From Streptomyces liliifuscus (lineage in GTDB: Bacteria; Actinomycetota; Actinomycetes; Streptomycetales; Streptomycetaceae): 64,000 nt of DNA. Every line of letters starts with the position of its first letter. Within the stretch, counting starts at the first letter, position 1. The stretch covers positions 1,736,001 to 1,800,000 of the forward strand of contig NZ_CP066831.1 of assembly GCF_016598615.1 (NCBI RefSeq). The letters run 5' to 3'. The notes under the pieces were generated by a model, which was given only the letters and a program-made list of their open reading frames with translations, had not been told where the DNA came from and ran no database searches. Positions 1 through 9,114 of this stretch are shown here, piece by piece. The position numbers were made by a program, and so were the translations under genes.

Positions 1-178
1 TGTCACTGACCCGAACGGGGTTCCAGGACGGGGCCATTGGGGCGAACCGAGATGCGGAGGCGGAGCCTTCCGTCCCGGTTGACCGTTCGTCGTACCGTTC
101 GTCGACGGGTTCGACCGTCTGCCGACGAGCCGTGTCCGTGGCCTGTCCCGGCGGGTCGCCCTGCGCTGGCATACGGCC
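1..178. other. non-coding leader at window edge, upstream of ECF sigma gene
   Basis: No convincing gene reads into this stretch; the open frames here have the codon pattern of antisense shadows. It holds a direct repeat of the 11-mer ACCGTTCGTCG at 82-92 and 94-104, shortly upstream of the sigma gene, which may be part of its promoter. No clear -35/-10 pair is visible. Confidence 0.5.
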
Positions 179-724
179 ATGACGGCCGCCACGACCATGA
201 CCAGCAGGACGACCGCCGAGCACGAGCTGGCCGAATTGCAGCGGGAGCACGGCGCACCGCTCTTCGCCCTGATGCTGAGGCTCTCCGACGGAGACCGCCA
301 ACGTGCCGAGGATCTGGTGCAGGAGACGTTCGTACGCGCCTGGCAGCATCCCGAGGCGCTGCGAGCCGACGACTTCGACTCCGTACGGCCCTGGCTGCTG
401 ACGGTCGGCCGGCGGCTTGCCATAGACGCGCGACGGGCCCGTCAGGCGCGGCCCGCCGAGGTCGGGGACGCCGTGCTGGAGAGTGCGCGGGTCGCGGCCG
501 ATCACGCGGAACGCTCCGTGGCGACCCTCGATGTGCGGGAGGCTGTGAAGACACTCACTCCCGAGCACCGTGAAGTCCTGGTGCAGGTGTATTTCCGGGG
601 GGCGAGTGTGGCGGAGGCCGCCGAGGCCCTGGGGATTCCGCCCGGTACCGTGAAATCTCGCGCGTACTACGCGCTGCGCGCCCTGCGCCGGGTTCTTCCG
701 GGATACGCGGCCGACCTGCGGTGA
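179..724 (+). CDS. ECF-subfamily RNA polymerase sigma factor
   Basis: A 181-residue sigma-70 family protein of ECF size. Region 2 lies around residues 25-90: EDLVQETFVRAWQ is the core-binding and -10 recognition helix, and RPWLLTVGRRLAIDARR closes it. Region 4 lies around 118-175, with LTPEHREVLVQVYF followed by the helix-turn-helix VAEAAEALGIPPGTVKSRAYYALRAL. There is no extra C-terminal domain. The start is the first ATG at 179; a second ATG at 197 is possible, and neither has a strong Shine-Dalgarno sequence. The anti-sigma factor at 1571-2242, two genes downstream on the same strand, is the likely partner, as in SigL-RslA type pairs. The target regulon cannot be told from sequence. Confidence 0.9.
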   Translation: MTAATTMTSRTTAEHELAELQREHGAPLFALMLRLSDGDRQRAEDLVQETFVRAWQHPEALRADDFDSVRPWLLTVGRRLAIDARRARQARPAEVGDAVLESARVAADHAERSVATLDVREAVKTLTPEHREVLVQVYFRGASVAEAAEALGIPPGTVKSRAYYALRALRRVLPGYAADLR

Positions 725-859
725 AACCGGAGGCTAGGTCAAGCCTCCGTAAAGCGCCTTGCCGAGGACCATGGTTGAGCAATCAGCTGTCTTCATCCGT
801 GTTCCGGACTGGGGCCCGGGGTCGGGCGACGCGCACGCACCGGAGGAAGGCAGGAAGGG

Positions 860-1375
860 ATGCTGCACAGAGGTCAAGAGAGCACGGACGGCGCGGGCGG
901 TGGTGAACTCACCGTCCCCATGGCGTGGTTGTACGCCGAGTACATCGCCGACGAACTGCTGCGGACGGGCGACCTGATGCCGCCCACGTCCTTCGAGTTC
1001 CGCGCCGGGCGCGACGCCCTGGCGCTCACCATCTTCCTGTCGGACACGAGCGGTGAGCTCTCCGGCATCCGGGTCGTCACACAGCTGGAGACGTGGCTGT
1101 CGCTGACGGCGTACGACCAGCCGTGGCAGGACTGGGTGCGGGAGCGCATGGCCGGGCTCGCCGCCGAGGCGATCGACGCGGGTGGTCCCGCGCCGGACCT
1201 GGACCTGGCGACGGCGGCCTGGCGCTGGCTGGAGGAGACCGAGCTGCTCGCGCCCGACCTGGACGCGGTGCCGGGCGGCGGTCCCGTCATCGGAGAGGAC
1301 GACGGCCCGAAGGTCTGGACACCCGCCTGGCAGCTGGGGCTGCCACTGGGGCACCTGGCGATCCATCTTTTCTGA
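860..1375 (+). CDS. uncharacterised 171-residue protein between sigma and anti-sigma genes
   Basis: I do not recognise this family. The reading frame has strong Streptomyces codon bias and a good purine-rich ribosome site (GGAGGAAGGCAGGAAGG) just before the ATG. The product is acidic, with no signal peptide and no membrane segment. It is rich in Trp, Leu and Asp/Glu, with patches such as SFEFRAGRDALALTIFLSD and AAWRWLEETELLAPDLDA. It lies 135 bp after the sigma gene and 195 bp before the anti-sigma gene, all on the plus strand, so a shared regulatory role is possible but not shown. It looks like a small cytosolic alpha/beta protein. Confidence 0.7.
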   Translation: MLHRGQESTDGAGGGELTVPMAWLYAEYIADELLRTGDLMPPTSFEFRAGRDALALTIFLSDTSGELSGIRVVTQLETWLSLTAYDQPWQDWVRERMAGLAAEAIDAGGPAPDLDLATAAWRWLEETELLAPDLDAVPGGGPVIGEDDGPKVWTPAWQLGLPLGHLAIHLF

Positions 1376-1570
1376 GCGATTTTCCGACACACTTCCGTCC
1401 CCAACTACCCTGACCAGTTTTTTCTGAACCTCGACCAATCCGCAGGCCCGTCCGCTCCGAATCTCTTGGTTCGTTTCCTACGGGACTTGAGTGATTCGGC
1501 GGTCTCCTGCGTACCGGTGGGCAAGCAACTACTCCCCGCACACACACCCCATCGGCACCGAGGATTTGGT

Positions 1571-2242
1571 ATGAGGTCGCTGGAACGCCACCGCGACGTC
1601 GGCGCATATGCGCTCGGCGTGCTGGACGAGGCGGATGCCTTCCGCTTCGAGGACCACCTCACGGAGTGTCCCCAGTGTGCGGTTCAGATACATGAACTGG
1701 CAGCCACCACACGGTCGTTGCGGGCTTACGCCCAGGCGACACCACGTGCGGTGCATCCCATGACGCAGGCCGGGCCGGCCCTGCTGGACCGGCTCCTGGA
1801 CGATGTCGTCGCGACACGCCGCAGCGGGCGCAGGCGCTGGCTGTACGCGGTCGCCGCGGCCGTGGTCTTCGCCGTGGGCGGCCCCGCGGTCGCGGTCTTC
1901 ACCGGGGACGAGTCCTCCGGCGGCCAGACGGTCGCGGCGACCGACCCGTCGTCGGGCGTATGGGCCGAGGTCACCACCCTGAACCGTGCCTGGGGCAGCG
2001 AAGTGGACCTGAAGGTCAAGAACGCGCCGAGTCTCCTGCGCTGCGAACTCGTCGCCATCGGCCGCGACGACTCGGAGCAGGTCGTACTCAGCTGGACCGT
2101 GCCCGAGAAGACCGGCGAGACCGCCGAGGGCCAGCCGTCCGAGCCCATGCAGGGCGCGGCGGCGATGCACCCCGGCGAGGTCGTCCGGTACGAGGTGCGC
2201 AACCCGGACGGGAAGGCCCTGGTGACACTCAAGGCCCCCTGA
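1571..2242 (+). CDS. membrane-anchored anti-sigma factor with ZAS zinc motif
   Basis: A 223-residue protein starting at the ATG at 1571; the longer frame upstream lacks a start with a ribosome site. The N-terminal cytosolic part carries the zinc anti-sigma signature H29-x3-C33-x2-C36 in DHLTECPQC, preceded by the helix DVGAYALGVLDEADAFRFE. One membrane segment follows at about residues 91-111 (WLYAVAAAVVFAVGGPAVAVF). The C-terminal 110 residues would lie outside the membrane and look like a small beta domain of the RskA/RslA type. The family binds the cognate ECF sigma factor until a redox or envelope signal releases it. The likely partner is the sigma factor at 179-724. Confidence 0.88.
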   Translation: MRSLERHRDVGAYALGVLDEADAFRFEDHLTECPQCAVQIHELAATTRSLRAYAQATPRAVHPMTQAGPALLDRLLDDVVATRRSGRRRWLYAVAAAVVFAVGGPAVAVFTGDESSGGQTVAATDPSSGVWAEVTTLNRAWGSEVDLKVKNAPSLLRCELVAIGRDDSEQVVLSWTVPEKTGETAEGQPSEPMQGAAAMHPGEVVRYEVRNPDGKALVTLKAP

Positions 2243-2303
2243 GACAGCGGCGCCCGACGGCCCCGAGACGGGTGCCCGACGGCTGGTCAGGGCCCTCGGC
2301 CGG

Positions 2304-3167
2304 CTACTTCAGGAACTTGGACATCCTGCGGTCCGCGAGGGGCTTGCCGTCCGTCTGGCAGGTCGGGCAGTACTGGAGGGACGAGTCACTGAAGGAGACC
2401 TCGCGGATGGTGTCGCCACAGACCGGGCAGGCCTCTCCGGTGCGACCGTGGACGCGCAGGCCGCTCTTCTTCTCGGCCTTCAGCCGGCCCGCGGCGAGTC
2501 CGTGGGAGCGCTCGACGGCGTCGGCGAGGGTCGTCCGCAGGGCCTCGTACAGCCGCCCTGTCTCCTTGGGCGTCAGGGCCGAGGCGAGCTTGAAGGGCGA
2601 CATCTTCGCGGCGTGCAGGATCTCGTCGCTGTAGGCGTTCCCCACTCCCGCGATCAGGCTCTGGTCGCGCAGGGCACCCTTCAGCTGGCGCCGCTCGCCG
2701 TGCAGGAGCTTCGCGAAACGGACCTCGTCGAAGTCGTCGGCCAGCGGGTCAGGGCCGAGTCTGGCGACACCCGGGACCTCACCCGGATCCCGTACGACAT
2801 ACACGGCCAGCCGCTTCTGGGTGCCCGCCTCGGTGAGGTCGAAGCCCTCGCCGGTCTCCAGGGCGACGCGCATCGCGAGAGGGCCCTTGCCGGGCCGTGG
2901 CGGCCCGTCCGGGAGCCGGTCCTTCCAGTGCAGCCACCCCGCACGCGCCAGATGCGTCACGAAGCGCGGCCCGCCGTCCGTCTCCAGGTCCAGAAACTTC
3001 CCGTGCCGGTGCACGGCCACGAGCTCCCGCCCTTCGAGGGCGCTCAGCGGCGGCTCGTACGTCTTCAGCACGCTGATCGCCACGGGCAACACCCGCACGA
3101 TCTCGTGACCGACCAGATGATCGACCAGGAAGTCTTTCAACGCTTCGACCTCGGGAAGCTCCGGCAT
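2304..3167 (-). CDS. Fpg/Nei family DNA glycosylase/AP lyase
   Basis: A 287-residue base-excision repair enzyme. It begins Met-Pro-Glu-Leu-Pro-Glu-Val-Glu, so after Met removal Pro1 is the Schiff-base nucleophile and Glu2 the second catalytic residue of the family. The HRHGKFL segment is the usual Lys loop. The helix-two-turn-helix is around DQSLIAGVGNAYSDEILHAAKMSPF. The C-terminal zinc finger has two CPxC pairs (CPVC and CPTC) near residues 250-275. Length is normal for the family. Substrate choice (8-oxoG against oxidised pyrimidines) cannot be set from sequence. It stands alone on the minus strand, convergent with the anti-sigma gene. Confidence 0.93.
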   Translation of the reverse strand: MPELPEVEALKDFLVDHLVGHEIVRVLPVAISVLKTYEPPLSALEGRELVAVHRHGKFLDLETDGGPRFVTHLARAGWLHWKDRLPDGPPRPGKGPLAMRVALETGEGFDLTEAGTQKRLAVYVVRDPGEVPGVARLGPDPLADDFDEVRFAKLLHGERRQLKGALRDQSLIAGVGNAYSDEILHAAKMSPFKLASALTPKETGRLYEALRTTLADAVERSHGLAAGRLKAEKKSGLRVHGRTGEACPVCGDTIREVSFSDSSLQYCPTCQTDGKPLADRRMSKFLK

Positions 3168-3188
3168 GAAACCCAGGGTGCCACCCCC

Positions 3189-3240
3189 GCCCCGTCAGGG
3201 GCGCGGGGAACCGCGCGACAAGCCCCCACAACCCGCAGGC
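3189..3240. repeat. Streptomyces-type intergenic repeat, copy 1
   Basis: A short hairpin (GCCCC-GTCA-GGGGC, 3189-3202) runs into the core GGGGCGCGGGGAACCGCGCG and then a CAAGCCCCCAC tail. The same core recurs at seven other intergenic sites in this window. This copy lies between the phosphatase gene (stop 3271) and the glycosylase start (3167). Confidence 0.85.
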
Positions 3241-3270
3241 CACAACGCCCCCACAAGCCCCTGGCCCCAC

Positions 3271-5346
3271 TCACTCCCGGTCGGGCACCAGGAACTCGCA
3301 CCACACACACTTGCCACCACCCCTCGCCTCCACCCCCCACACATCCGCGAGCCGGTCCACCAGCAGCAGCCCTCTCCCGGAAACCCCGGACTCCCCCGCC
3401 TCCCGCCGCCGCGGCAACGCGCTGGACGCGTCCTCGACCTCCACACGGAGCCGCCGGTCGAGTCCGGTGAGGACACGCAACGTCACGATGGCGGAGCCCT
3501 CCGTGTGCATCAGGGCGTTGGTGATCAGCTCGTCCGCGATCAGCTCGATCTCGTCGGCCCTCTCACCCGCGCCCCAGGCGCGTACGGCCGCACGGATCAT
3601 GTGCCGCGCCTCGGCGAGCGCCTCGGGGTCGCCGGGCCCGACGTGCTGCTGGAGCCGGCCTCCGGGGCGCTGCGCGTCGAGGCCCAGGCGCCGCATCAGG
3701 AGGAGCGCCACGTCGTCCTCGCCGCCGCGTTCCTCGGCCACGTCGATGAGCCGGTCCGCGAGGTCGCGCACGTCGTCGGGGCCGGTGGAGATGAGCGCGC
3801 GCAGGGTCTGCATGCCGTCGTCGAGGTCGATCCCGGGCTGTTCGACGAGGCCGTCGGTGCACAGCAGCAGGGTCTGGCCGGGGTCGAGTTCGAGGGTGTT
3901 GACCGGGTATTCGAGGCGTCCGAACAGGGCGGACAGGCCGAGTGGCAGGCCTCCTTCGACGGGCAGTCTGCGGCAGCTGCCGTCGGTGTCACGGACGAGC
4001 GGGTCGATGTGGCCGGCCCGGACGACCTGCATCACACCGGTGGTCAGATCGACCTCCGCGTACAGGCAGGTCGCGAAGCGCTCGGTGTCGAGTTCGTGCA
4101 GGAAGACGGAGGCGCGGGCCATGACGGTGGCCGGGGTGTGGCCCTCGGCCGCGTAGGCGCGCAGGACGATGCGCAGCTGGCCCATGACGGCGGCCGCGTG
4201 CGTGTCGTGGCCCTGGACGTCACCGATGACGGCCCCGACGCGGCCGCCGGGCAGCGGGATCACGTCGTACCAGTCGCCGCCGATGTCCCGCCCCAGGGAG
4301 CCGGAGCGGTAGCGGACCGCGATGTCCGCGCCGGGGACGCTGGGGATGGAGCGCGGCAGCATGGCCTGCTGGAGGCCCTGGGCGAGGTCCTTCTCCTGCT
4401 CGTAGAACATGGCCCGCTGGAGGCTCTGCGCGATGCTGCTGCCGAGCGCGACCAGGACGTTGCGGTCCTCCGACGAGAAGCCGTGCCGGTCGTTGTAGAG
4501 CAGCCCTATGGCACCGATGGGTCTGGCCTGGGCGATGAGCGGCAGATAGGCGGCCGAGGTGATCTCAAGACCGGTGATGTGGGGCCAGAGCAGCGGGTAC
4601 CGCTCGGCGAACTCCTCGGGCGACTCGATGAAGCGCGGGGCGAGCGTGCGCACGGCCTCGCTCATCGGGTACTGCTCGTCGATACGGGTGACCAGCGTGC
4701 CCGGTACGAAGCTGCCCTCGGGGCCCTCGGCGACCAGCCGGATGCGGCCGGCCTCGACCAGGCCCATGACGAGGCTCTTGGCACCCAGGTGGGTGACCCC
4801 GTGGGTGTCCTTGAGGACGTCGATGACGTCCTGGACGGTGTGGGCGTGCGCGAGTGCCGCGGTGGTGATCTGCACGACGTTCGTCTGCTGGCGGCGGGCC
4901 TTGTCCTGGGCGGCCTGCTCGCGGCGGGCCTCGGCCTCGCCGAGTTCCTCCGTGGCGTCGCGGACGATGCCGATGATGCGGCGCGGGCGGCCCGTCTCGT
5001 CGCGCCTGATGTAGCCCTGGGTGTGGGTCCAGCGCAGGGTGCCGTCACGGCGGCGGACCCGGAAGTACGCCCCGTAGTTCTCGCTTCCGTCCTTGATGGC
5101 CTGGGAGACGTGGGCGTCGAGGCGGCGGCCCTCGGTCGGTGGCACCCGGGTGCTCAGTGATTCGGGGCGGCCGTCGTACTCGTCGGGGCGCACGTCGAAG
5201 ATCTCGTGGGCCAGGGCATCCATCTGAAACGTTCCGGCGTCCAGGTCCCAGTCGAAGCTGCCCATGTGGTTGAGCGCCAGGATCGGGTCCGGGTGGGCGG
5301 GCCAGTCGTCCGGGAGTGACAGGGCGCTCGCTCCCCGATCAACCAT
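3271..5346 (-). CDS. PAS-GAF-SpoIIE phosphatase with C-terminal HATPase domain
   Basis: A 691-residue multi-domain signalling protein. A PAS domain with a PAC tail (ILALNHMGSFDWDL to RRIIGIVRDATEEL) covers about residues 22-135. A GAF domain (about 150-320) contains PLIAQARPIGAIGLLYNDRHGF. The PP2C-type SpoIIE phosphatase domain (about 340-555) shows the metal-binding segments RDIGGDWYDV and GDVQGHDTHAAAVMG. A GHKL/HATPase_c_2 kinase-like domain (about 575-690) has ELIADELITNALMHT and GRGLLLVDRLAD. Proteins of this plan switch anti-anti-sigma (STAS) proteins in partner-switching systems of actinobacteria. No sigma-B-like partner is encoded nearby. There is no signal peptide or membrane segment, so it should be cytosolic. 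Confidence 0.92.
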   Translation of the reverse strand: MVDRGASALSLPDDWPAHPDPILALNHMGSFDWDLDAGTFQMDALAHEIFDVRPDEYDGRPESLSTRVPPTEGRRLDAHVSQAIKDGSENYGAYFRVRRRDGTLRWTHTQGYIRRDETGRPRRIIGIVRDATEELGEAEARREQAAQDKARRQQTNVVQITTAALAHAHTVQDVIDVLKDTHGVTHLGAKSLVMGLVEAGRIRLVAEGPEGSFVPGTLVTRIDEQYPMSEAVRTLAPRFIESPEEFAERYPLLWPHITGLEITSAAYLPLIAQARPIGAIGLLYNDRHGFSSEDRNVLVALGSSIAQSLQRAMFYEQEKDLAQGLQQAMLPRSIPSVPGADIAVRYRSGSLGRDIGGDWYDVIPLPGGRVGAVIGDVQGHDTHAAAVMGQLRIVLRAYAAEGHTPATVMARASVFLHELDTERFATCLYAEVDLTTGVMQVVRAGHIDPLVRDTDGSCRRLPVEGGLPLGLSALFGRLEYPVNTLELDPGQTLLLCTDGLVEQPGIDLDDGMQTLRALISTGPDDVRDLADRLIDVAEERGGEDDVALLLMRRLGLDAQRPGGRLQQHVGPGDPEALAEARHMIRAAVRAWGAGERADEIELIADELITNALMHTEGSAIVTLRVLTGLDRRLRVEVEDASSALPRRREAGESGVSGRGLLLVDRLADVWGVEARGGGKCVWCEFLVPDRE

Positions 5347-5445
5347 GGGCCCACCTTGCCAGGATTTGGGCGATTCTTCGACCCGTGGGACGCCCCCGGG
5401 AACCGCTCGGCCGACGGATGTACGGCAGGTTGCGCACGACCGCGC

Positions 5446-6690
5446 CTAGCCGGGAATCAGGCCGCCGCCGTCGGGCAGGTCGGGGCCTTCCGGGACGGTG
5501 TCGGGTCCGGCCTCGCTCTCCGGGGAGTCGGCCGGGGAGTCGTCCAGTGGCGGTTCGGGCTGTTCGACGGTGGGCTCGTCGGGGACGTCCGTGTCGGGCT
5601 GCGTGCCCGTCTCCGTCCCGTCCGGGGGTGACACCAGGTCGTCGGAGGGGTCGGGGGTGGCCGTCTCGGTGACCGTGGGGCAGTCGGAGGGGTCCGGGGA
5701 GGTGGTGTCCGTGGAGTCGTCCGTCGGAGTGGCCTCGGCGGTGCCGGGGGTGACGGTCACGGTCGGTGTCACACAGTCGCTCGCGGACTCGTCGGCGCTT
5801 TCCGAGGAACTCTCCGACGAGGACCCGTCGGGCGACGACCCGTCCGGAGACGACTTGTCCGGCGCCGGGGAGGATCCGTCCGGGCGCGGGCTGTGCGGGT
5901 CGACGACGGGCGCGGGCACGATACGGTCCTCGTCTCCGTCGTGGTCGCCGATCCTCCGCTCGATCCAGGTGTTGTTCTGGATGTTGATGATCGTGATGTT
6001 GACGATCACCCGCGGGGCCGGAGTGACGACGACGACCTGGGTGGGCTCGTAGCCGGACCACGGGCGACCGTGGTGCCCGGGGCTTCCCTGGAGGGCGACC
6101 GGCGGCTTGAGGGGGTTCCCGCAGGCGCAGCGCACGCGTGGTACGCCCCGGTTGTCGACGAGGACGGCGGTGCCCGCCTGGAGGACTGCCTGGTACTCGG
6201 TGGCGCGTCCGTCCCGGAAGCCGTGGTTCGTGACTCTGGTGTCGGCCCGCAGTACGACCGAGGTCAGGCCCCGCAGGTAGTCGGGGATGCCTGCCTGGGC
6301 GATGCCGGCGGCCTGGGCGAAGGCGCGCGCCTTGACCTGGTCGGCGGTGAGGAAGCGGATCTGCCGGTCGACGTCACAGCTGCCGACGCGCCGGGTGCCG
6401 CCGTAGAGGCCCGGTGTGCCGCCGGAGACGGACCGGACGCCCTCCGTCGTGGCGCTGCCGGTCGGGGCCGTGGACCGGGGCGTACGGGTGACGGGTGGCG
6501 GGGTCGCGGTCGTGGTGGCCGTGGAGTCGGTGAAGGGGTCCGGGCCCTGGGCGGCGACCGGCTGGAGGAAGACCTCTCCGCCGGAGGTGGCGGAGTCGGA
6601 CGCCTTGTCCCCGTCGCCGCCGCAGCCCCCGGTGAGGAGCGCGGCGGACAGCGCGCAGGCCGTGACGAGGGTTCTGGTGGGTATGCGCAC
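5446..6690 (-). CDS. DUF6777-like lipoprotein with acidic Ser/Thr/Pro tail
   Basis: A 414-residue predicted lipoprotein. The GTG at 6690 is chosen because GGGAG lies 6 bases upstream and the product then begins with a compact lipoprotein signal ending in the lipobox LLTGGC (Cys about residue 23). The GTG at 6693 and ATG at 6738 are alternatives. The middle part (about 85-230: GLYGGTRRVGSCDVDRQI, then CGNPLKPP) resembles the Streptomyces DUF6777 family, by memory of the motif only. Function is unknown. The last 150 or so residues are a disordered Asp/Ser/Thr/Pro/Glu-rich tail, probably an extracellular spacer. It is divergent from the lipase maturation factor gene. Confidence 0.8.
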   Translation of the reverse strand: MRIPTRTLVTACALSAALLTGGCGGDGDKASDSATSGGEVFLQPVAAQGPDPFTDSTATTTATPPPVTRTPRSTAPTGSATTEGVRSVSGGTPGLYGGTRRVGSCDVDRQIRFLTADQVKARAFAQAAGIAQAGIPDYLRGLTSVVLRADTRVTNHGFRDGRATEYQAVLQAGTAVLVDNRGVPRVRCACGNPLKPPVALQGSPGHHGRPWSGYEPTQVVVVTPAPRVIVNITIINIQNNTWIERRIGDHDGDEDRIVPAPVVDPHSPRPDGSSPAPDKSSPDGSSPDGSSSESSSESADESASDCVTPTVTVTPGTAEATPTDDSTDTTSPDPSDCPTVTETATPDPSDDLVSPPDGTETGTQPDTDVPDEPTVEQPEPPLDDSPADSPESEAGPDTVPEGPDLPDGGGLIPG

Positions 6691-6817
6691 CACGTTCTCC
6701 CGTCCGTCCCGGTCCACTCCGGGCAATATGTCCACCATTGTCTGCGTCGGTCCCGGGAACCCCGCAAGCCGGAGAGAGTCACACAGCGTCACAATGGAAG
6801 GGAAGGGAGCGGGCTCC

Positions 6818-8239
6818 GTGGAGTGGTTCACAGCCCCCGAGTACTGGATGAGCCGACTGGTCCTCCAGAAGGCTCTGGCGGTGATCTATCTCGTCGCGTT
6901 CCTGGGCGCGGCGCTGCAGTTCCGTGCGCTGACCGGCGAGCGCGGGATGCTGCCGGTGCCCCGGTTCGTGGCGCGGGTGCCGTTCCGGCAGGCGCCGAGC
7001 GTGTTCCATCTCCACTACTCCGACCGCTTCTTCGCGGCCTGGGCGTGGACCGGCTGTGCGGTGTCGGTGGCGCTGATCGCCGGGCTGGACGGTCAACTGC
7101 CGCTCTGGGGCGGCATGCTGCTCTGGCTGGTGCCGTGGGTCCTGTATCTGTCGATCGTGAACGTCGGCCAGACCTGGTACTCGTTCGGCTGGGAGTCCCT
7201 GCTCCTGGAGACCGGCTTCCTCGCGGTCTTCCTGGGCAACGACGAGGTCGCCCCGCCGGTGGTGGTGCTCTTCCTGCTGCGCTGGATCCTGTTCCGCGTC
7301 GAGTTCGGGGCGGGGCTGATCAAGATGCGCGGCGACGAGTGCTGGCGCAAGCTGACCTGTCTCTACCACCACCACGAGACCCAGCCGATGCCGGGCCCGC
7401 TGAGCTGGTTCTTCCACCATCTGCCGAAGCCGCTGCACCGGGTCGAGGTGGCCGCCAACCACTTCACCCAACTCGTCGTGCCCGTGCTGCTGTTCACCCC
7501 TCAGCCCGTCGCCACGGCCGCCGCGGCCCTGATGATCCTCACCCAGCTGTGGCTGATCCTGTCCGGCAACTTCTCCTGGCTGAACTGGATCACGATCGTG
7601 CTGGCCCTGTCGGCACTGGAGCTGCCCGGCACGGCCCCGGACGTCCCCGCCGCCCCGCTCTGGTACAAGGTCGTGGTCTTCGCGGTCGCCGCGCTGCTCG
7701 TGACGCTGAGCTACCACCCGGTCCGCAACATGATCTCCCGCCGCCAGGTCATGAACCGCTCCTTCGACCCCCTCCATCTGGTCAACACCTACGGGGCGTT
7801 CGGCAGCGTCAGCCGCGTCCGGTACGAGGTGGTGGTCGAGGGCACGGCCGACGCCGGACCCCACGAGGACTCCGACTGGCGGGAGTACGAGTTCAAGGGC
7901 AAGCCCGGCGATCCGAGGCACTGGCCGCGTCAGTTCGCCCCGTACCACTTGCGGCTCGACTGGATGATGTGGTTCGCCGCGCTCTCCCCCGCCTACGCCG
8001 GATCGTGGTTCGGCGCCCTGGTGGAGCGGCTCCTGGAGAACGACCGGGACACGCTCCGGCTGCTGCGCCGCTCCCCGTTCCCACTGGACGCACCGCCCCG
8101 GTACGTCCGCGCCCGCCTCTTCCGCTACCGGTACACGACCTGGCAGGAACTGCGGGAGACGGGCGCCTGCTGGGAGCGGACGTACGTACGAGAATTCCTA
8201 CCGCCGACGCGGCTGGACTCGGTGGCTCATAAGTCGTAG
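6818..8239 (+). CDS. lipase maturation factor family membrane protein
   Basis: A 473-residue polytopic membrane protein of the LMF family, named after animal LMF1, which helps lipases fold in the endoplasmic reticulum; bacterial roles are not established. Typical pieces are EWFTAPEYWMSRLVLQKAL at the N-terminus, GQTWYSFGWESLLLETGFLA, RVEFGAGLIKMRGDECW with a conserved HHHETQPMPGPLSWFFHHLP, and the C-terminal soluble segment with GDPRHWPRQFAPYHLRLDWMMWFAAL. Several hydrophobic spans lie between residues 15 and 310. The GTG at 6818 has GGAAGGGAG at good spacing; the ATG at 6794 is the alternative. It runs divergently from the lipoprotein gene. Confidence 0.92.
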   Translation: MEWFTAPEYWMSRLVLQKALAVIYLVAFLGAALQFRALTGERGMLPVPRFVARVPFRQAPSVFHLHYSDRFFAAWAWTGCAVSVALIAGLDGQLPLWGGMLLWLVPWVLYLSIVNVGQTWYSFGWESLLLETGFLAVFLGNDEVAPPVVVLFLLRWILFRVEFGAGLIKMRGDECWRKLTCLYHHHETQPMPGPLSWFFHHLPKPLHRVEVAANHFTQLVVPVLLFTPQPVATAAAALMILTQLWLILSGNFSWLNWITIVLALSALELPGTAPDVPAAPLWYKVVVFAVAALLVTLSYHPVRNMISRRQVMNRSFDPLHLVNTYGAFGSVSRVRYEVVVEGTADAGPHEDSDWREYEFKGKPGDPRHWPRQFAPYHLRLDWMMWFAALSPAYAGSWFGALVERLLENDRDTLRLLRRSPFPLDAPPRYVRARLFRYRYTTWQELRETGACWERTYVREFLPPTRLDSVAHKS

Positions 8240-8259
8240 AAGTGGGTCGGCACTGTGCT

Positions 8260-9114
8260 TCAGAGACCGTAGACGCGGGTCGCGGTGTCCGCGAAGATCT
8301 CCTCCTGTTCGCTCTCGCTGAGTTTCCCGGTCAACTGACCCGCGATGTCGGCCACTTCGGTGTACGAGGCGACGAGGGTGCACACCGGCCAGTCGGAGCC
8401 GAACATGAGCCGGCCGGGCCCGAAGGCTTCCAGCACGGTGTCCGAGTAGCGGGTCAGGTCGCCCACCCTCCAGCCCTTCGGGTCAGCCTCCGTGACCATT
8501 CCGGAGAGCTTGCAGACGGTGTTCGGCTGGGCGGCCAGCGCGTGGATGCCGGTGGCCCAGGGTTCCGGCTCGCCCGCGGCGATCGGGGGTTTGCCCAAGT
8601 GGTCCAGGACGAAGGTGAGTTCGGGGTGGCGCTCGGCCGCCCTCGCGCAGGCCGGAAGTTGGTGCGGGAGGACCACCAGGTCGTAGACCAGGCCGGCTTC
8701 GGCGACCGCCGCCAGTCCACGGCGTACGTCCTCGCGCAGGAGCCATTCGGGGTCCGGCTCGCCCTGGACCTGGTGGCGGATGCCCTTGAGGTGGCGGCCG
8801 CCCGGCAGTTCGCGCAGCCGGGCCAGTTCGTCGGTCACGTCGGGGCTGGTGAGGTCGGTCCAGCCGACGACTCCGCCGATCAGGTCGTGTGCCTCCGCGA
8901 GGGCCAGGAACTCGGGGGTCTCCTCCGCCACCGTGACCGTCTGCACCAGGACGGTCCGGGAGACTCCGACGGCACGCGCCTCCGGTTCCAGGTCCTCGAC
9001 GGTGAAGTTCCTTCTGAGGGGCGCCAGTTCGGGTCCGGTGATCCAGTCCTGGTCCCGTACGGAGAGGTCCCAGACGTGATGGTGGGCGTCGACTGCGCCC
9101 GTGCGTACGGTCAC
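8260..9114 (-). CDS. amidohydrolase-2 family lactonase, likely L-fuconolactonase
   Basis: A 284-residue TIM-barrel metal hydrolase. It shows the N-terminal metal ligands in VDAHHHVWD (about residues 8-16), the core segment LTFVLDHLGKPP and the C-terminal MFGSDWPVCTL, as in the sugar-lactone hydrolase branch of amidohydrolase family 2. As last gene of the fucose operon it most likely opens L-fucono-1,5-lactone (or 1,4-lactone) to L-fuconate. The start GTG at 9114 overlaps the mutarotase stop in a GTGA junction, and GGGAG precedes it by 5 bases. Family is clear; the exact substrate is inferred from neighbours. Confidence 0.88.
   Translation of the reverse strand: MTVRTGAVDAHHHVWDLSVRDQDWITGPELAPLRRNFTVEDLEPEARAVGVSRTVLVQTVTVAEETPEFLALAEAHDLIGGVVGWTDLTSPDVTDELARLRELPGGRHLKGIRHQVQGEPDPEWLLREDVRRGLAAVAEAGLVYDLVVLPHQLPACARAAERHPELTFVLDHLGKPPIAAGEPEPWATGIHALAAQPNTVCKLSGMVTEADPKGWRVGDLTRYSDTVLEAFGPGRLMFGSDWPVCTLVASYTEVADIAGQLTGKLSESEQEEIFADTATRVYGL

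Noticed and set aside
2448..5160. Long plus-strand open frames opposite the glycosylase and phosphatase genes
   Set aside because: They are antisense shadows caused by high GC. The minus-strand products show complete known domains, while the plus-strand ones are low-complexity with no ribosome site.
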